NCBI GenBank assembly: GCA_963727075.1 | Contig: CAVSET010000001.1 | Span: forward strand, 248,001-312,000 | From: Bog-756 sp963727075 | GTDB taxonomy: Bacteria; Actinomycetota; Acidimicrobiia; Acidimicrobiales; RAAP-2 | Length of the DNA: 64,000 nt | Reading direction: 5' to 3' | Shown here: piece after piece, positions 46,745 to 56,227 of the stretch | How positions within the stretch are numbered: position 1 is the first letter of the stretch | How the letters are laid out: each line of letters opens with the position of its first letter | Position numbers and translations under genes: made by a program | The notes under the pieces: model-generated | Database searches by the model: none | What the model was told of the DNA's origin: nothing | Seen by the model: only the letters and a program-made list of their open reading frames with translations

Positions 46745-48520
46745 GTGCTGAAGAAGGTTCTCATCGCCAACCGGGGGGAGATCGCGGTCCGGGTCATCCG
46801 GACCTGCCGCGAGCTGGGGGTGGCGACGGTCGCGGTCTACTCCGACCTCGACCGGGACGCCCTGCACGTCCGGCTGGCCGACGAGGCCTATGCGCTCGGT
46901 GGGCAGACCGCGGCGGAGAGCTACCTCAACACCGAGGCCATCCTGTCGGTGATCGAGCGGAGCGGCGCCGACTCGGTCCATCCCGGCTATGGGTTCTTCT
47001 CCGAGAACACCGACTTCGCCCGGGCCATCACCGAGCGGGAGGTGACGTTCATCGGCCCGCCACCGGAGGCCATCGAGGTCATGGGCGACAAGATCAGCTC
47101 GCGCCACGCCGCCGAGCGCGCCGGGGTCTCCGGGGTGCCGGGTCGGTCCGAAGTGTTGCGCTCGGCGGAGGAGATCACCGCCTTCGGCGACGAGTTCGGA
47201 TGGCCGGTGGCCATCAAGGCCGCCTATGGCGGTGGCGGCCGGGGTATGAAGGTGGTCAGTGGGCCCGACGAGGCCCCGGACGCCCTCGAGTCGGCCATGC
47301 GGGAGTCGTTGGCCTACTTCGGCCGCGACGAGTGCTACGTCGAGCGGTACTTGGCCTGGCCCCGCCACGTCGAGATGCAGATCATCGCCGACACCCACGG
47401 CACCACCCTGTGGCTGGGCGAGCGCGACTGCTCGGCCCAGCGGCGACACCAGAAGCTGATCGAGGAGAGCCCGGCTCCGCACTTTCCCGACGAGGTCCGC
47501 CAGGCCATGGGGGAGGCCTCGGTCAAGGTGGCGGAGGCCTGCGGCTACGTCAACGCCGGCACCGTCGAGTTCCTCTACCAGGACGGCGAGTTCTTCTTCC
47601 TCGAGATGAACACCCGCCTCCAGGTGGAGCACCCGGTCACCGAGCTCGTGACCGGGCTCGACCTCGTCGAGTGGCAGCTGCGGGTGGCGGCGGGCGAGCC
47701 CCTCGGGTTCGGCCAGGACGACATTCGCCGGAACGGCCACGCCATCGAGGTCCGCATCAACGCCGAGAACCCGGCGGGCGGGGCGTTCACCCCGTCACCG
47801 GGAACCATCTCGCGCTTCGTCCCGCCCGGCGGCCCCGGGGTCCGACTCGACACCGGGTACGAGTCGGGCGACACCGTGAGCCAGTTCTACGACAATCTCG
47901 TCGCCAAGCTGGTGGTCTGGGGCCACGATCGCGACGCGGCGCGGCGGCGGATGCTGCGCGCCATCGACGAGATCGTGATCGAAGGACCGGCCACCACCCT
48001 GCCGGCCGACGTCGCCATCCTCACCCACCCCGACTTCGTCGCCGGCGAGCACTCCACCAACTGGGTCGAGCACACCTTGGACCTGACCGGGCTGTCCCCT
48101 CCTGGAACGGATGGGCCACCTCCTCCGGGCGACGGGGACGCACCGGCCAACGTACTGCGGACCGTCACCGCCGAGATAGCCGGGCGTCGCTACGAGGTCA
48201 AGCTCTGGGTCCCCGACCTGGGTGACACGTTGGTGATGGCCGGAGGCGCGGGATCGGCCCGTGGCGCCGGCCCGAAGCGTCCCAAGGCAGCCGCCTCCGG
48301 GGGCGGGTCGGGGACAGTGGCCGTGCCCATGCAGGGCACCATCGTCAAGGTACTGGTGACCGAGGGCGATGCCGTGGAGGTCGGCCAGACCATCTGCGTG
48401 CTCGAGGCCATGAAGATGGAGAACAATGTCAACGCCGAGAAGGCCGGCACCGTCAAAGAAGTGAGGGTCCTGGCCGGAGCATCGGTCGGGCCGGGCGACG
48501 TCATCGCCGTCATCGAATAG
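46745..48520 (+). CDS. Acetyl/propionyl-CoA carboxylase alpha subunit (biotin carboxylase + BCCP)
   Basis: 591 residues, intact. Biotin carboxylase: KKVLIANRGEIAVRVIRTCR, VHPGYGFFSENTDFA, IKAAYGGGGRGMKVVSG (ATP-grasp), LGERDCSAQRRHQKLIEE and LEMNTRLQVEHPVTELV. After a linker the biotinyl domain has EAMKMEN at 554-560 with Lys557 as biotin site. It carboxylates BCCP for transfer to acetyl- or propionyl-CoA by a beta subunit not found in this window. GTG 46745 is chosen since AAAGG lies 8 nt upstream; an in-frame ATG 27 nt earlier is possible. Near a mutase and B12 genes, a propionyl-CoA role is plausible. Confidence 0.93.
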   Translation: MLKKVLIANRGEIAVRVIRTCRELGVATVAVYSDLDRDALHVRLADEAYALGGQTAAESYLNTEAILSVIERSGADSVHPGYGFFSENTDFARAITEREVTFIGPPPEAIEVMGDKISSRHAAERAGVSGVPGRSEVLRSAEEITAFGDEFGWPVAIKAAYGGGGRGMKVVSGPDEAPDALESAMRESLAYFGRDECYVERYLAWPRHVEMQIIADTHGTTLWLGERDCSAQRRHQKLIEESPAPHFPDEVRQAMGEASVKVAEACGYVNAGTVEFLYQDGEFFFLEMNTRLQVEHPVTELVTGLDLVEWQLRVAAGEPLGFGQDDIRRNGHAIEVRINAENPAGGAFTPSPGTISRFVPPGGPGVRLDTGYESGDTVSQFYDNLVAKLVVWGHDRDAARRRMLRAIDEIVIEGPATTLPADVAILTHPDFVAGEHSTNWVEHTLDLTGLSPPGTDGPPPPGDGDAPANVLRTVTAEIAGRRYEVKLWVPDLGDTLVMAGGAGSARGAGPKRPKAAASGGGSGTVAVPMQGTIVKVLVTEGDAVEVGQTICVLEAMKMENNVNAEKAGTVKEVRVLAGASVGPGDVIAVIE

Positions 48521-48537
48521 CGAGGGGATGGTGCCCG

Positions 48538-49723
48538 GTGGCCGAACGCACCCCACAGAAGGAAGCGGCCCGCCAGGCGATCGACGACGCGTCTCACCGA
48601 GCTGGTCCGGTTGAGCCACACCATCCACGCCCACCCCGAGGTGGCCTTCGAGGAGGAGCAAGCCTGCACCTGGACCGCTGACGCTACTGGCCGAGGCGGG
48701 GTTCGCCGTCACCCGAGGCACCGCCGGGATGCCCACCGCCTTCAGCGCCGAGTTCGGGTCGGGACCCATGGTGGTGGCGGTGTGCGCCGAGTACGACGCG
48801 CTGCCCGGCATCGGGCACGCCTGCGGGCACAACATCATCGCCGCCTCGGCGGTCGGCGCCGGCCTCGGGCTGGCCCCGGTGGCCGACGAGCGGGCCTCAC
48901 GGTGCGAATGCTCGGTTCGCCGGCCGAAGAGGGCGGTGGCGGGAAGATCACCATGCTCGACGCCGGCGTCTTCGACGACGTGCACGCGGCCATGATGATC
49001 CACCCCTGGCCGGCCGAGCGTCTGGAGGGCACGTGCCTGGCCGTCTCCCATTTCGACGTGCACTTCAGCGGCCGGAGCGCCCACGCCTCGGCCGCGCCGT
49101 GGGAGGGGGTCAACGCCGGCGACGCCATGACCGTGGCCCAGGTGGCCATCGGGCTGCTCCGTCAGCAGCTCCCCCCGGGGACCAGGTGCACGGCATCGTG
49201 GTCGACGGGGGCCAGGCGGCCAACATCATCCCCGAGTCGGTGACCGGCCGCTTCATGTGCCGCTCGACGGTCGCTGGCCGGCCTCGACGAACTCGAGCCG
49301 CGGGTCATGGCCTGCTTCGAGGCCGGGGCGCTGGCCAGCGGGTCAACCATCGACCGCGTCGACCTGGCCCCCGCCTACTCCCATATGGAGAGCGATCGGG
49401 GCCTACTCGACCGGTACCGGGCGAATGCCGAGGCCCTCGGGCGCCGTTTCGATCTCGACGACAGCGGCTCGCCGCGGCCGACGTTCTCGACCGACATGGC
49501 GAACGTCTCGTTGGCCGTCCCCACCATCCACCCACTGGTGGCCATCGACGCCGCCGGGTCGGTCAACCACCAACCCGAGTTCGCCGCGGCCTGCGTGACC
49601 GAGTCGGCCGACGCCGCCCTGCGCGACGGTGCGCTGGCCATGGCCTGGACGGCCATCGACGCGGGCCAGGACGGGCCGCTGCGGGACCGGCTGCTGGCCC
49701 GCCCATCTGCCTCCACGCCCTGA
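48538..49723 (+). pseudogene. M20 family amidohydrolase / peptidase, multiply frameshifted
   Basis: Begins at GTG 48538 (MAERTPQKEAARQAIDDA). Pieces in changing frames: LSHTIHAHPEVAFEEEQA, the metal site VCAEYDALPGIGHACGHNII, a zinc-ligand region EEGGGGKITMLDAGVFDDVH, MMIHPWPAERLEGTCLAVSH and the dimerisation domain FSGRSAHASAAPWEG. From 49307 to the stop one frame holds FDLDDSGSPRPTFSTDMANV and TIHPLVAIDAAGSVNHQPEF, the last metal His. At least five single-base shifts. Related to aminobenzoyl-glutamate or amino-acid amidohydrolases. All catalytic features survive, so sequence error is as likely as decay. Confidence 0.8.
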
Positions 49724-49789
49724 ACTGCCTTGGCCGCCGCCAATCGCCGGTGGTCCGGTCGATTGCACCCCGATCAGCGGTCGACGGGG

Positions 49790-51388
49790 CTAGCCGGCCG
49801 GGTGGAACTCCCCGAAGACGCCCCGCAGCACATCGGACACCTCGCCCAGCGTCGCCATCTCGGACAGGGCGGCCTTCATCGGGTCGAGCAGGTTCTGGGT
49901 CCCTCGGGCGGCGGCCTCCACGTCGGCCAGAGCGGCCTCGACGGCAAGCCGGTTCCGCTGCTCCCGCACCCGCTTCACCCGGTCCACCTGGGCCCTTTGG
50001 AGGGCGGGGTCGATGGGGAACACCTCAACGGGCTCGGCCTGCTCGTCGACGAACCGGTTCACCCCCACGATGATCTTGTCCTCGGCGTCGATGGCCTTGG
50101 CGTAGGCATAGGCGGCTTGCTCGATCTCCTGCTGCATGTACTGGGCCTCGATGGCGTCCACCGCACCGCCCATGGCGTCGATCCGATCGAGGTAGTCCCA
50201 CGCCCCCTTCTCCACCTCGTCGGTGAGCGACTCGACGAACCACGAACCGGCCAGGGGATCGACCGTGTCGGCGATCCCGGACTCATAGCCGAGGATCTGT
50301 TGCGTGCGCAGGGCGATCTTCGCCGCCCGCTGGGTGGGCAGCCCGAGGGCCTCATCGAACCCGTTGGTGTGGAGGCTCTGGGTGCCGCCGAGGGCGGCGG
50401 CCAGAGCCTGGACGGTCACCCGCGCGATGTTGTTCTCGGGTTGCTGGGCGGTCAGCGTCGACCCGCCGGTCTGGGTGTGGAAGCGGAGCAGCGCCGAGCG
50501 CTCGTCCTTCACCCCGAACCGGTCGGTCATGATCCTGGCCCACATCCGTCGGGCCGCCCGGTACTTGGCCACTTCCTCGAACAGGTTGTTGTGGGCGTTC
50601 CAGAAGAAGCTCAGCCGCGGGGCGAAGGCGTCGACGTCCAGCCCGGCGGCGAGGGCCGCCTCGACGTAGGCGATCCCGTTGGCGATGGTGAAGGCGATCT
50701 CCTGCACGGCGGTGGAGCCCGCCTCCCGGATGTGGTACCCGGAGATCGAGATGGTGTTCCAGGCGGGAAGATGCTCAGCGCAGTAGGCGAAGGTGTCGGT
50801 GACCAATCGCATCGACGGGCGAGGCGGGTAGATGTAGGTCCCCCGGGCCACGTACTCCTTCAGGATGTCGTTCTGGATGGTGCCGCCCAGGTCCTCGGGG
50901 GCCACCCCGTTCTCCTCGGCCACCAGCTGGTAGAGCAGGAGCAGGATGGCCGCGGTGGCGTTGATGGTCATCGACGTCGTGACCTTGTCCAGCGGGAGAT
51001 CGGCGAGCAGCAGGCGCATGTCGGCCAGTGAGTCGATGGCTACCCCGACCTTGCCCACCTCGCCCTCGGCCCGGGGATGGTCGGAGTCGAGCCCCATCTG
51101 CGTCGGCAGGTCGAAGGCGCAGGACAGTCCGGTCTGACCCGCCCCGAGCAGGAACTTGAACCGCTCGTTGGTGGACTCGGCCGTCCCGAACCCGGCGTAC
51201 TGGCGCATGGTCCACAGCCGGCCCCGGTACATGTCCTCCCTGATCCCCCTGGTGTAGGGGAAGTGCCCCGGCCCGCCCACCTGCTGCTCGGGATCCCAGC
51301 CTTCGAGGTCGCCCGGACTGTAGACCGGCCGGATCTCGATGCCCGAGTCGGTGCACCGGCGCGATCCGGGATCCGAAGATATGGCCAT
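49790..51388 (-). CDS. Methylmalonyl-CoA mutase-type acyl-CoA mutase, large subunit without B12 domain
   Basis: 532 residues: FPYTRGIREDMYRGRLWTMR, QYAGFGTAESTNERFKFLL, GLSCAFDLPTQMGLDSDHP, ISISGYHIREAGSTAVQEIA and RFHTQTGGSTLTAQQPENNI, the catalytic TIM barrel of B12-dependent mutases. It ends after the barrel, so the cobalamin-binding subunit must be encoded elsewhere, as for 'large subunit' members. Tyr54 (EDMY) occupies the position that is Tyr in methylmalonyl-CoA mutase and different in isobutyryl- or hydroxyisobutyryl-CoA mutases, which favours a dicarboxylic substrate; inference. TAACCT lies 6 nt before the ATG (leaderless). Confidence 0.9.
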   Translation of the reverse strand: MAISSDPGSRRCTDSGIEIRPVYSPGDLEGWDPEQQVGGPGHFPYTRGIREDMYRGRLWTMRQYAGFGTAESTNERFKFLLGAGQTGLSCAFDLPTQMGLDSDHPRAEGEVGKVGVAIDSLADMRLLLADLPLDKVTTSMTINATAAILLLLYQLVAEENGVAPEDLGGTIQNDILKEYVARGTYIYPPRPSMRLVTDTFAYCAEHLPAWNTISISGYHIREAGSTAVQEIAFTIANGIAYVEAALAAGLDVDAFAPRLSFFWNAHNNLFEEVAKYRAARRMWARIMTDRFGVKDERSALLRFHTQTGGSTLTAQQPENNIARVTVQALAAALGGTQSLHTNGFDEALGLPTQRAAKIALRTQQILGYESGIADTVDPLAGSWFVESLTDEVEKGAWDYLDRIDAMGGAVDAIEAQYMQQEIEQAAYAYAKAIDAEDKIIVGVNRFVDEQAEPVEVFPIDPALQRAQVDRVKRVREQRNRLAVEAALADVEAAARGTQNLLDPMKAALSEMATLGEVSDVLRGVFGEFHPAG

Positions 51389-51394
51389 GGCCCC

Positions 51395-51400
51395 AGGTTA
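51395..51400 (-). promoter_or_regulatory. TAACCT -10-like element of the mutase gene
   Basis: Minus-strand TAACCT ends exactly 6 nt before ATG 51388, leaderless spacing; no ribosome-binding site in between. Confidence 0.45.
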
Positions 51401-51435
51401 CGGGGTCCGGCGACCTTCGCCCAATGTGGTCCGGA

Positions 51436-52616
51436 TCAGGTGGTGACGGGCGGAGCGACCACGTGGGGCATGCACAGGTCGTCGTACTCGGCGATGACGA
51501 TCTCGCCGGCGTCGGGACCGCACGCCGGGCACTTCGGGTCACGGTGCACCTTGAAGGTGCGGAAGCTCTGCTCGAGGGCGTCGTAGGCCAGCAGACGACC
51601 CTGCAGTGTCTCGCCGATGCCGAGGAGGATCTTGACCGCCTCGATCGCCTGGATGGACCCGATGATCCCCGGGAGCACCCCGAGCACACCCGCCTCGGCG
51701 CAGCTCGGCGCCAGCTCGGCCGGTGGCGGCTCGGGGATCATGCAGCGGTAGCAGGGGCCCTCGTAGGGGTTGAACACGGTGGCTTGTCCCTCGAACCGGA
51801 AGATCGAGCCGTGGACGACCGGGATGCGCTTCAGCAACGAGGCGTCGTTCACGAGGTAGCGGGTCGGGAAGTTGTCGGTCCCGTCCACGATCACGTCGTA
51901 GCCGTCGATGACGTCCAGGATGTTGTCGGCCCCGAGCCGCATGTCGTAGGTCACGACGTTCACGTCCGGGTTGATCATGGTAAGCGTCTTCTTGGCCGAA
52001 TCCACCTTGCGCTCGCCGACCCGGTCCATGTTGTGGAGGATCTGGCGCTGCAGGTTGGAGGCGTCGACCACGTCCATGTCGATGATCCCGATCGTCCCCA
52101 CCCCGGCGGCCGCCAGGTACAGGGCGGCGGGCGAACCGAGCCCACCGGCGCCGAGGAGCAGCACCTTCGAGTCGAGGAGCTCGAGCTGCCCCACTTCCCC
52201 GACCTCGGGCAGCAGCAGGTGGCGTTGGTACCGGTTGCGCTGCTCCGGGGTCAGAGCCCGGGGGACGACCCACTCACGACCCTCGTCCTTCCACCGGTTG
52301 AACCCGCCGATGACCGAGGCGACGTCGCGATAGCCCAGCTCCTGCATGGTCTTGGCCGCGAAGGCCGACCGCGTCCCGCGGCGCAGTAGACGAGCACGTG
52401 GCTCGACTTGTCGGGGATGCGACCCTCGACCGACGTCTCGAGCGTGCCTCTCGGGATGTGGAGCGCCCCGGGCAGGGCACCCTGCTCGTACTCGTCGGGT
52501 TCACGCACGTCCAGCAGGACGGCACCGCCCTCGGCGATCTCCCGGGCGGCCTCGGCCGGCTCGACCTGTCGAATGGCCGCCTTGGCGTCGGCCAACATCT
52601 CCCTGAAGGTGGGCAC
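51436..52616 (-). CDS. Rhodanese-ThiF/MoeB fusion: sulfur-carrier adenylyltransferase/sulfurtransferase, one frameshift
   Basis: The N-terminal rhodanese domain (GGAVLLDVREPDEYEQGALP, then VLVYCAAG with the persulfide Cys) reads to about 52375. Adding one G to GCGGG restores CAAGTRSAFAAKTMQELGY and leads into the MoeB/ThiF domain: NRYQRHLLLPEVGEVGQ, VLLLGAGGLGSPAALYLAAA, zinc Cys pairs CYRC and CPAC, and the catalytic Cys in SCAEAGVLGVLPGI. About 394 residues. It would adenylate and thiolate the C-terminus of a ThiS/MoaD-like carrier for molybdopterin, thiamine or cysteine synthesis. In the common actinobacterial MoeZ the rhodanese is C-terminal; here the order is reversed. GTG 52616 with AGAAGGA upstream. 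Confidence 0.88.
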
Positions 52617-52682
52617 AGCGATCACGATCCTTCTCGGATGGCGATGGGGCCGAGTGCACCGGGGCCTCACCGCAGCTCAGTA

Positions 52683-52710
52683 CCGATAGAAACACTACCA
52701 GCAGGGTCAA
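52683..52710 (-). promoter_or_regulatory. Candidate promoter TTGACC-N16-TATCGG of the rhodanese-ThiF gene
   Basis: Minus strand: TTGACC at 52710-52705 and TATCGG at 52688-52683, 16-nt spacer, giving a leader of about 60 nt. It lies in the divergent gap with the nitroreductase gene. Confidence 0.4.
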
Positions 52711-52735
52711 CATTCCCGGCGGGACGGGTGCCGGT

Positions 52736-52741
52736 TAGGGT
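52736..52741 (+). promoter_or_regulatory. TAGGGT -10-like element of the nitroreductase gene
   Basis: TAGGGT ends 6 nt before ATG 52748, which opens only a 6-codon frame; the real GTG start at 52759 follows GGAG by 5 nt. Transcription probably starts near 52748. Confidence 0.45.
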
Positions 52742-52758
52742 GCGCGGATGGAGCCACC

Positions 52759-53373
52759 GTGGAGTTGACCGAGGCCGTGCGGAGGCGGCGCATGTGCAGG
52801 AACTTCTCCGAGCAGCCGCTCGACGCCGAGGTTGTCGATCGGCTGCTCGAAGGCGCCCTCCGGGCCCCGTCGGCCGGCAACACCCAGGGACGGGACTTCG
52901 TCGTCCTCGAGGGCCCCGACCAGACGGAGCGCTACTGGGAGGCCACCACCGACCGGGCGTGGCGGCACCGTTCGACTCGGTTCGAGGGATTGGCCCGCGC
53001 TCCGGTCGTGGTCCTCCCCTACGCCGACCCCGAGGCCTATGCAGCCCGTTACCGCCAGCCGGACAAGGCCCGCCGCGACGGCCAGGAGCTGACCTGGGTG
53101 GTGCCGTACTGGTTCGTCGACACGGCCTTCGCCACCATGTCGCTGCTCCTCGGTGCCACCGACCGGGGCCTCGGAGCGGCCTTCCTCGGGAATTTCCGAG
53201 GCGAGGACGCCCTCCGCGCCGCACTCGGAGTCCCCGACCACCTGCACTGGATGGGCGCGGTGCTGCTCGGTCATCGGCGGCTCCCCGATCCTCCCTCGTC
53301 ATCGGCCGGACGGGCTCGCCGCACGCTCGACGAGAGCGTGCACCGGGGCCGATGGGAGCCGTCCGGTTGCTGA
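52759..53373 (+). CDS. Nitroreductase family protein
   Basis: 204 residues: MELTEAVRRRRMCRNFSEQP, LEGALRAPSAGNTQGRDFVV (FMN-binding Arg/Ser/Asn), a central VVPYWFVDTAFATMSLLLGA helix and DRGLGAAFLGNFRGEDALRA near the C-terminal FMN site. It is an FMN-dependent oxidoreductase of unknown substrate. Since the CofE of this window lacks the FMN-binding domain found in FbiB, this protein is one candidate for dehydro-F420 reduction, but nothing in its position links it to cofDE. Divergent from the rhodanese-ThiF gene. Confidence 0.85.
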   Translation: MELTEAVRRRRMCRNFSEQPLDAEVVDRLLEGALRAPSAGNTQGRDFVVLEGPDQTERYWEATTDRAWRHRSTRFEGLARAPVVVLPYADPEAYAARYRQPDKARRDGQELTWVVPYWFVDTAFATMSLLLGATDRGLGAAFLGNFRGEDALRAALGVPDHLHWMGAVLLGHRRLPDPPSSSAGRARRTLDESVHRGRWEPSGC

Positions 53374-53380
53374 TCGGGCC

Positions 53381-53398
53381 GGGACCCCCCCCGGTCCC
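53381..53398. terminator. Small hairpin between convergent genes
   Basis: GGGACC (53381-53386) and GGTCCC (53393-53398) around a C6 loop, between the stops of the nitroreductase gene and the membrane protein gene on the other strand. Confidence 0.4.
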
Positions 53399-54187
53399 TC
53401 AGTTGGACACCGCGAAGGTGGCGGTGGCGGAGTTCTCCGCCCCGACCTTGGTCGGCTTCATGAGCTTCCCCGACACCTTCAGCGTGCCAATGGTTCCGTG
53501 GAACAAGATGGGTGTGGACGCATTGACCGACCCGGGGTCCGAAAGGCTGGATGCCGGTGGGACGAGGCTGGCCCGCACCGGCCGGTTGCCATAGGCGCCC
53601 AGCACCTCGATCTGGAGAAAGGCCGGCGGCTGGGTAGGCGAGAGAAGCGAGCCCCGGTACTGGAGGGAGAGCCCGAGGGCGAAGTGCTCCCCGTCGAACG
53701 TCCCTTTGATGTCGAGGATGTGAACCCGTGACAGTGAGTTGCCGCCGGGGTTGGCTCCGGGGCCGGTCACGGCTCCCTCGAATGCCGACGGATCCATCGT
53801 GGTCACCCCCGAGACCGGCACGCCGTTGATCGTGCCTCCGAATGGCTGGGGCGCATTGCTCCCAGCCACCGATGTCCAGGTGATGGTGGCACTGCCGGCC
53901 CCTGGCGAGAACGGATCTTTGGTGCCCCCCGTGGCCAGCACGAGGCCGACCACGAGCGCAACGACGGCAACCGCGGCGACAAGGACGATGACCAGGGAGC
54001 GGGATGGGCGACGTCGAGGCGTGTTCGAGGCCGCCTCGCCTGGAGGCGTGGCGATGGTCGGCGCCCCCGAGACAGCCGCGGCATCGCCGGAGGCGGCATC
54101 TGGTACGCCCGTACCTTCGGGATTCGGTCGGTCGTCGTCCAATGGGCTCTCCGATGCGTCGCCGTGGACGCCGCACAGTAGTCCCAC
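53399..54187 (-). CDS. Hypothetical single-pass membrane protein with exterior beta domain
   Basis: 262 residues from GTG 54187 (start uncertain). A cytoplasmic Asp/Pro/Ala-rich arm of about 55 residues, basic NTPRRRPSRS, a membrane helix of about 22 residues (LVIVLVAAVAVVALVVGLVL), then an exterior domain rich in Gly/Ser/Thr: ATITWTSVAGSNAPQPFGG, LSRVHILDIKGTFDGEHFAL and LKVSGKLMKPTKVGAENSAT. No catalytic motif or known family seen. The exterior part could be a lipoprotein-like beta sandwich. Confidence 0.6.
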   Translation of the reverse strand: MGLLCGVHGDASESPLDDDRPNPEGTGVPDAASGDAAAVSGAPTIATPPGEAASNTPRRRPSRSLVIVLVAAVAVVALVVGLVLATGGTKDPFSPGAGSATITWTSVAGSNAPQPFGGTINGVPVSGVTTMDPSAFEGAVTGPGANPGGNSLSRVHILDIKGTFDGEHFALGLSLQYRGSLLSPTQPPAFLQIEVLGAYGNRPVRASLVPPASSLSDPGSVNASTPILFHGTIGTLKVSGKLMKPTKVGAENSATATFAVSN

Positions 54188-54390
54188 CCCTCTGCCTGCA
54201 CCGGCACCTTGCCGGACCCGGTCCACCGGTGCGGACCGCCGGAGGCGGTGGAACCGGTGAGCACCGGTGCCGTTCACCTTGCCCGGAACCGATCGGCACG
54301 ACCGGCAAGGTCGGCCGACAGGTCTCCGGTGAGGTTCCTTCCCCACCATCCGGATCACGCCGGCCAACTTCCGTACACCGAGGAGACCCG

Positions 54391-55131
54391 TTGACCCAGA
54401 CCACCGCCCTCCCGTCCCTGTCCGTTGCCCGCCCACCACGCCCCCAGGGACCGTCCGAGGAAGGCCCGGTCCTGCACATCGTCACATGGTCGGACCCGGT
54501 GGCCGATCCCCACGGCGTGCACCCCTGCTCCCGCTATGTCGAGCTCTACTGGCTGGGCGTCATCGGCCCGTCGACCACGTGGTTGCTCCGGAGACTCTCC
54601 TACGGCCTCGACGTCCAGCGCGACGGGTTCGACATCGACCTGGCCGAGACGGCCAGATGCTTGGGTCTGGGAGAACGCTTGGGCAAGAACTCACCGTTCC
54701 GACGGGCGCTACAGCGCCTCTGCACCTTCGAACTGGCCCGTCCCCACGGTCCGGGCGCGCTGGCCGTCCGCACCCGGATCCCTCCGCTGTCCCTCCGGCA
54801 CCTGAGCCGCCTGCCCGAGCCTCTCCAGGCCAGCCACCGGCGGTGGCTGACCGAACAACGGCTCCCCGAGCCGGAGCAGATGCGGCGCCGGGCGGGACGG
54901 TTGGCCGCCGGCCTGGCGGCGGCGGGGCGCGGCCGGCCGGACATCGAACAGCAGCTCGGTGAGTGGGGGTTCCACCCGGCGGTGGCGTTTCGGGCCGCCG
55001 AGACTGCCCTGCGGCTCACGACTCCTCCAGGGAACCGCTCCCGTCCCGGGGCATCCGGGGTAGCGGTGGGCGACGCCGACCGACGGGAGGCACAGTCCGA
55101 CGGCAGGCACAGTCAGAGGAGGGAGCGCTGA
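54391..55131 (+). CDS. Conserved hypothetical protein
   Basis: 246 residues from TTG 54391, chosen for GGAG 6 nt upstream. A conserved-looking core VLHIVTWSDPVADPHGVHPC, SRYVELYWLGVIGPSTTWLL, RRLSYGLDVQRDGFDIDLAE and LGKNSPFRRALQRLCTFELA, followed by Arg/Leu-rich helices and a low-complexity tail. Composition suggests a soluble, helical, possibly nucleic-acid-binding protein (many Arg, winged-helix-like LAETARCLGLGERLGKNSPF). I do not recognise the family. Confidence 0.65.
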   Translation: MTQTTALPSLSVARPPRPQGPSEEGPVLHIVTWSDPVADPHGVHPCSRYVELYWLGVIGPSTTWLLRRLSYGLDVQRDGFDIDLAETARCLGLGERLGKNSPFRRALQRLCTFELARPHGPGALAVRTRIPPLSLRHLSRLPEPLQASHRRWLTEQRLPEPEQMRRRAGRLAAGLAAAGRGRPDIEQQLGEWGFHPAVAFRAAETALRLTTPPGNRSRPGASGVAVGDADRREAQSDGRHSQRRER

Positions 55132-55169
55132 ACGGGAGGCCTCGCCGGTGCGACGGCGGAATGTGCCCT

Positions 55170-56158
55170 CTACCCGGGCTCGTTCTCGTGCCCGGCCGGG
55201 GTCAGGCCCCAATAGGCGTCGGCCGGCTCGATCTCCCCTTTCACCACCTGGTCGATCACCGTGCAGATGGGCAGGTCGAGCTGGTGGCGCTCGGCCAGCT
55301 CGAGGGCGACGGTGGCGGTCTTCACCCCTTCGGCCACCATGTGCATCTCGGCCAGGATGTCGTCGAGGCGGCGGCCCTTGCCCAGCTGCTCGCCGACGGC
55401 CCGGTTTCGACTGTGCGGGCTCATGCAGGTGGCGATGAGGTCGCCCATCCCGGCCAACCCGGCGAAGGTCGTCGGCTGGGCGCCCATGGCCACGCCGAGC
55501 CGGGTGAGCTCGGCCAGACCCCGAGACATGACCGCGGCCCGGGTGTTGTCGCCGACCCCGAGCCCCTCGCCGATGCCGGCGGCGATGGCGATCACGTTCT
55601 TCAGTGCGCCGCCCATCTCGCAACCGACAACGTCGTGGTTGAGGTAGACGCGGAACACGCCGCGGGTGATGACCTTCTGGATGGCGCCGGCCACCTCGAG
55701 GTCCTCGGTGGCGATGACGGCGGCGGCGGCCTTGCCGGACATGATCTCGTTGGCGATGTTCGGCCCGGTGAGGGCGGCGACCGGGTGACCCGGGACGACC
55801 TCTTTGATGACCTCGGTCATCCGCAGGTGCGATCCCGCTCGAGGCCCTTCGACAAGCTCACGACCGGGACCCAGGGACGCATGTGGGGGGATGCCTGCTC
55901 GAGGACGTGGCGGAACCCCGAGGTCGGGACCCCGACGACCACCAGGTCGGCGGTCGATACCGCCTCTTCGAGTTCGGCGGTGGCCCGGAGCTCGGTGGCC
56001 AGCCCGAAACCGGGCAGATAGCCGGGATTGACGTGGTCGCTGTTCACGGACTTGGCCACATCGGGGTCGCGCGCCCACAGCACGGTGTCGTGCCTCGGGG
56101 CCACCAGCGACGCCACCGTGGTCCCCCACGAACCGGCCCCGAGCACGGCGATCCTCAC
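55170..56158 (-). CDS. gpsA: NAD(P)H-dependent glycerol-3-phosphate dehydrogenase, one frameshift
   Basis: N-terminal MRIAVLGAGSWGTTVASLVA, VLWARDP and DLVVVGVPTSGFRHVLEQA read to about 55835. Adding one G to GAGCGGG restores SKGLERGSHLRMTEVIKEVV, then LTGPNIANEIMSGKAAAAVI, HDVVGCEMGGALKNVIAIAA with the catalytic Lys, RAAVMSRGLAELTRLGVAMG and GMGDLIATCMSPHSRNRAVG. It makes sn-glycerol-3-phosphate for phospholipids. GTG 56158 with TACGTT 6 nt upstream (leaderless). Confidence 0.93.
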
Positions 56159-56164
56159 CCGACG

Positions 56165-56170
56165 AACGTA
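56165..56170 (-). promoter_or_regulatory. TACGTT -10-like element of gpsA
   Basis: Minus-strand TACGTT ends 6 nt before GTG 56158; fits the leaderless TAnnnT pattern. Confidence 0.4.
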
Positions 56171-56227
56171 CCCCAGCCCCGGGTCGGTGCGCCGGGCCGG
56201 ACCACGTCGGTGATGACGTCGGTCGGG

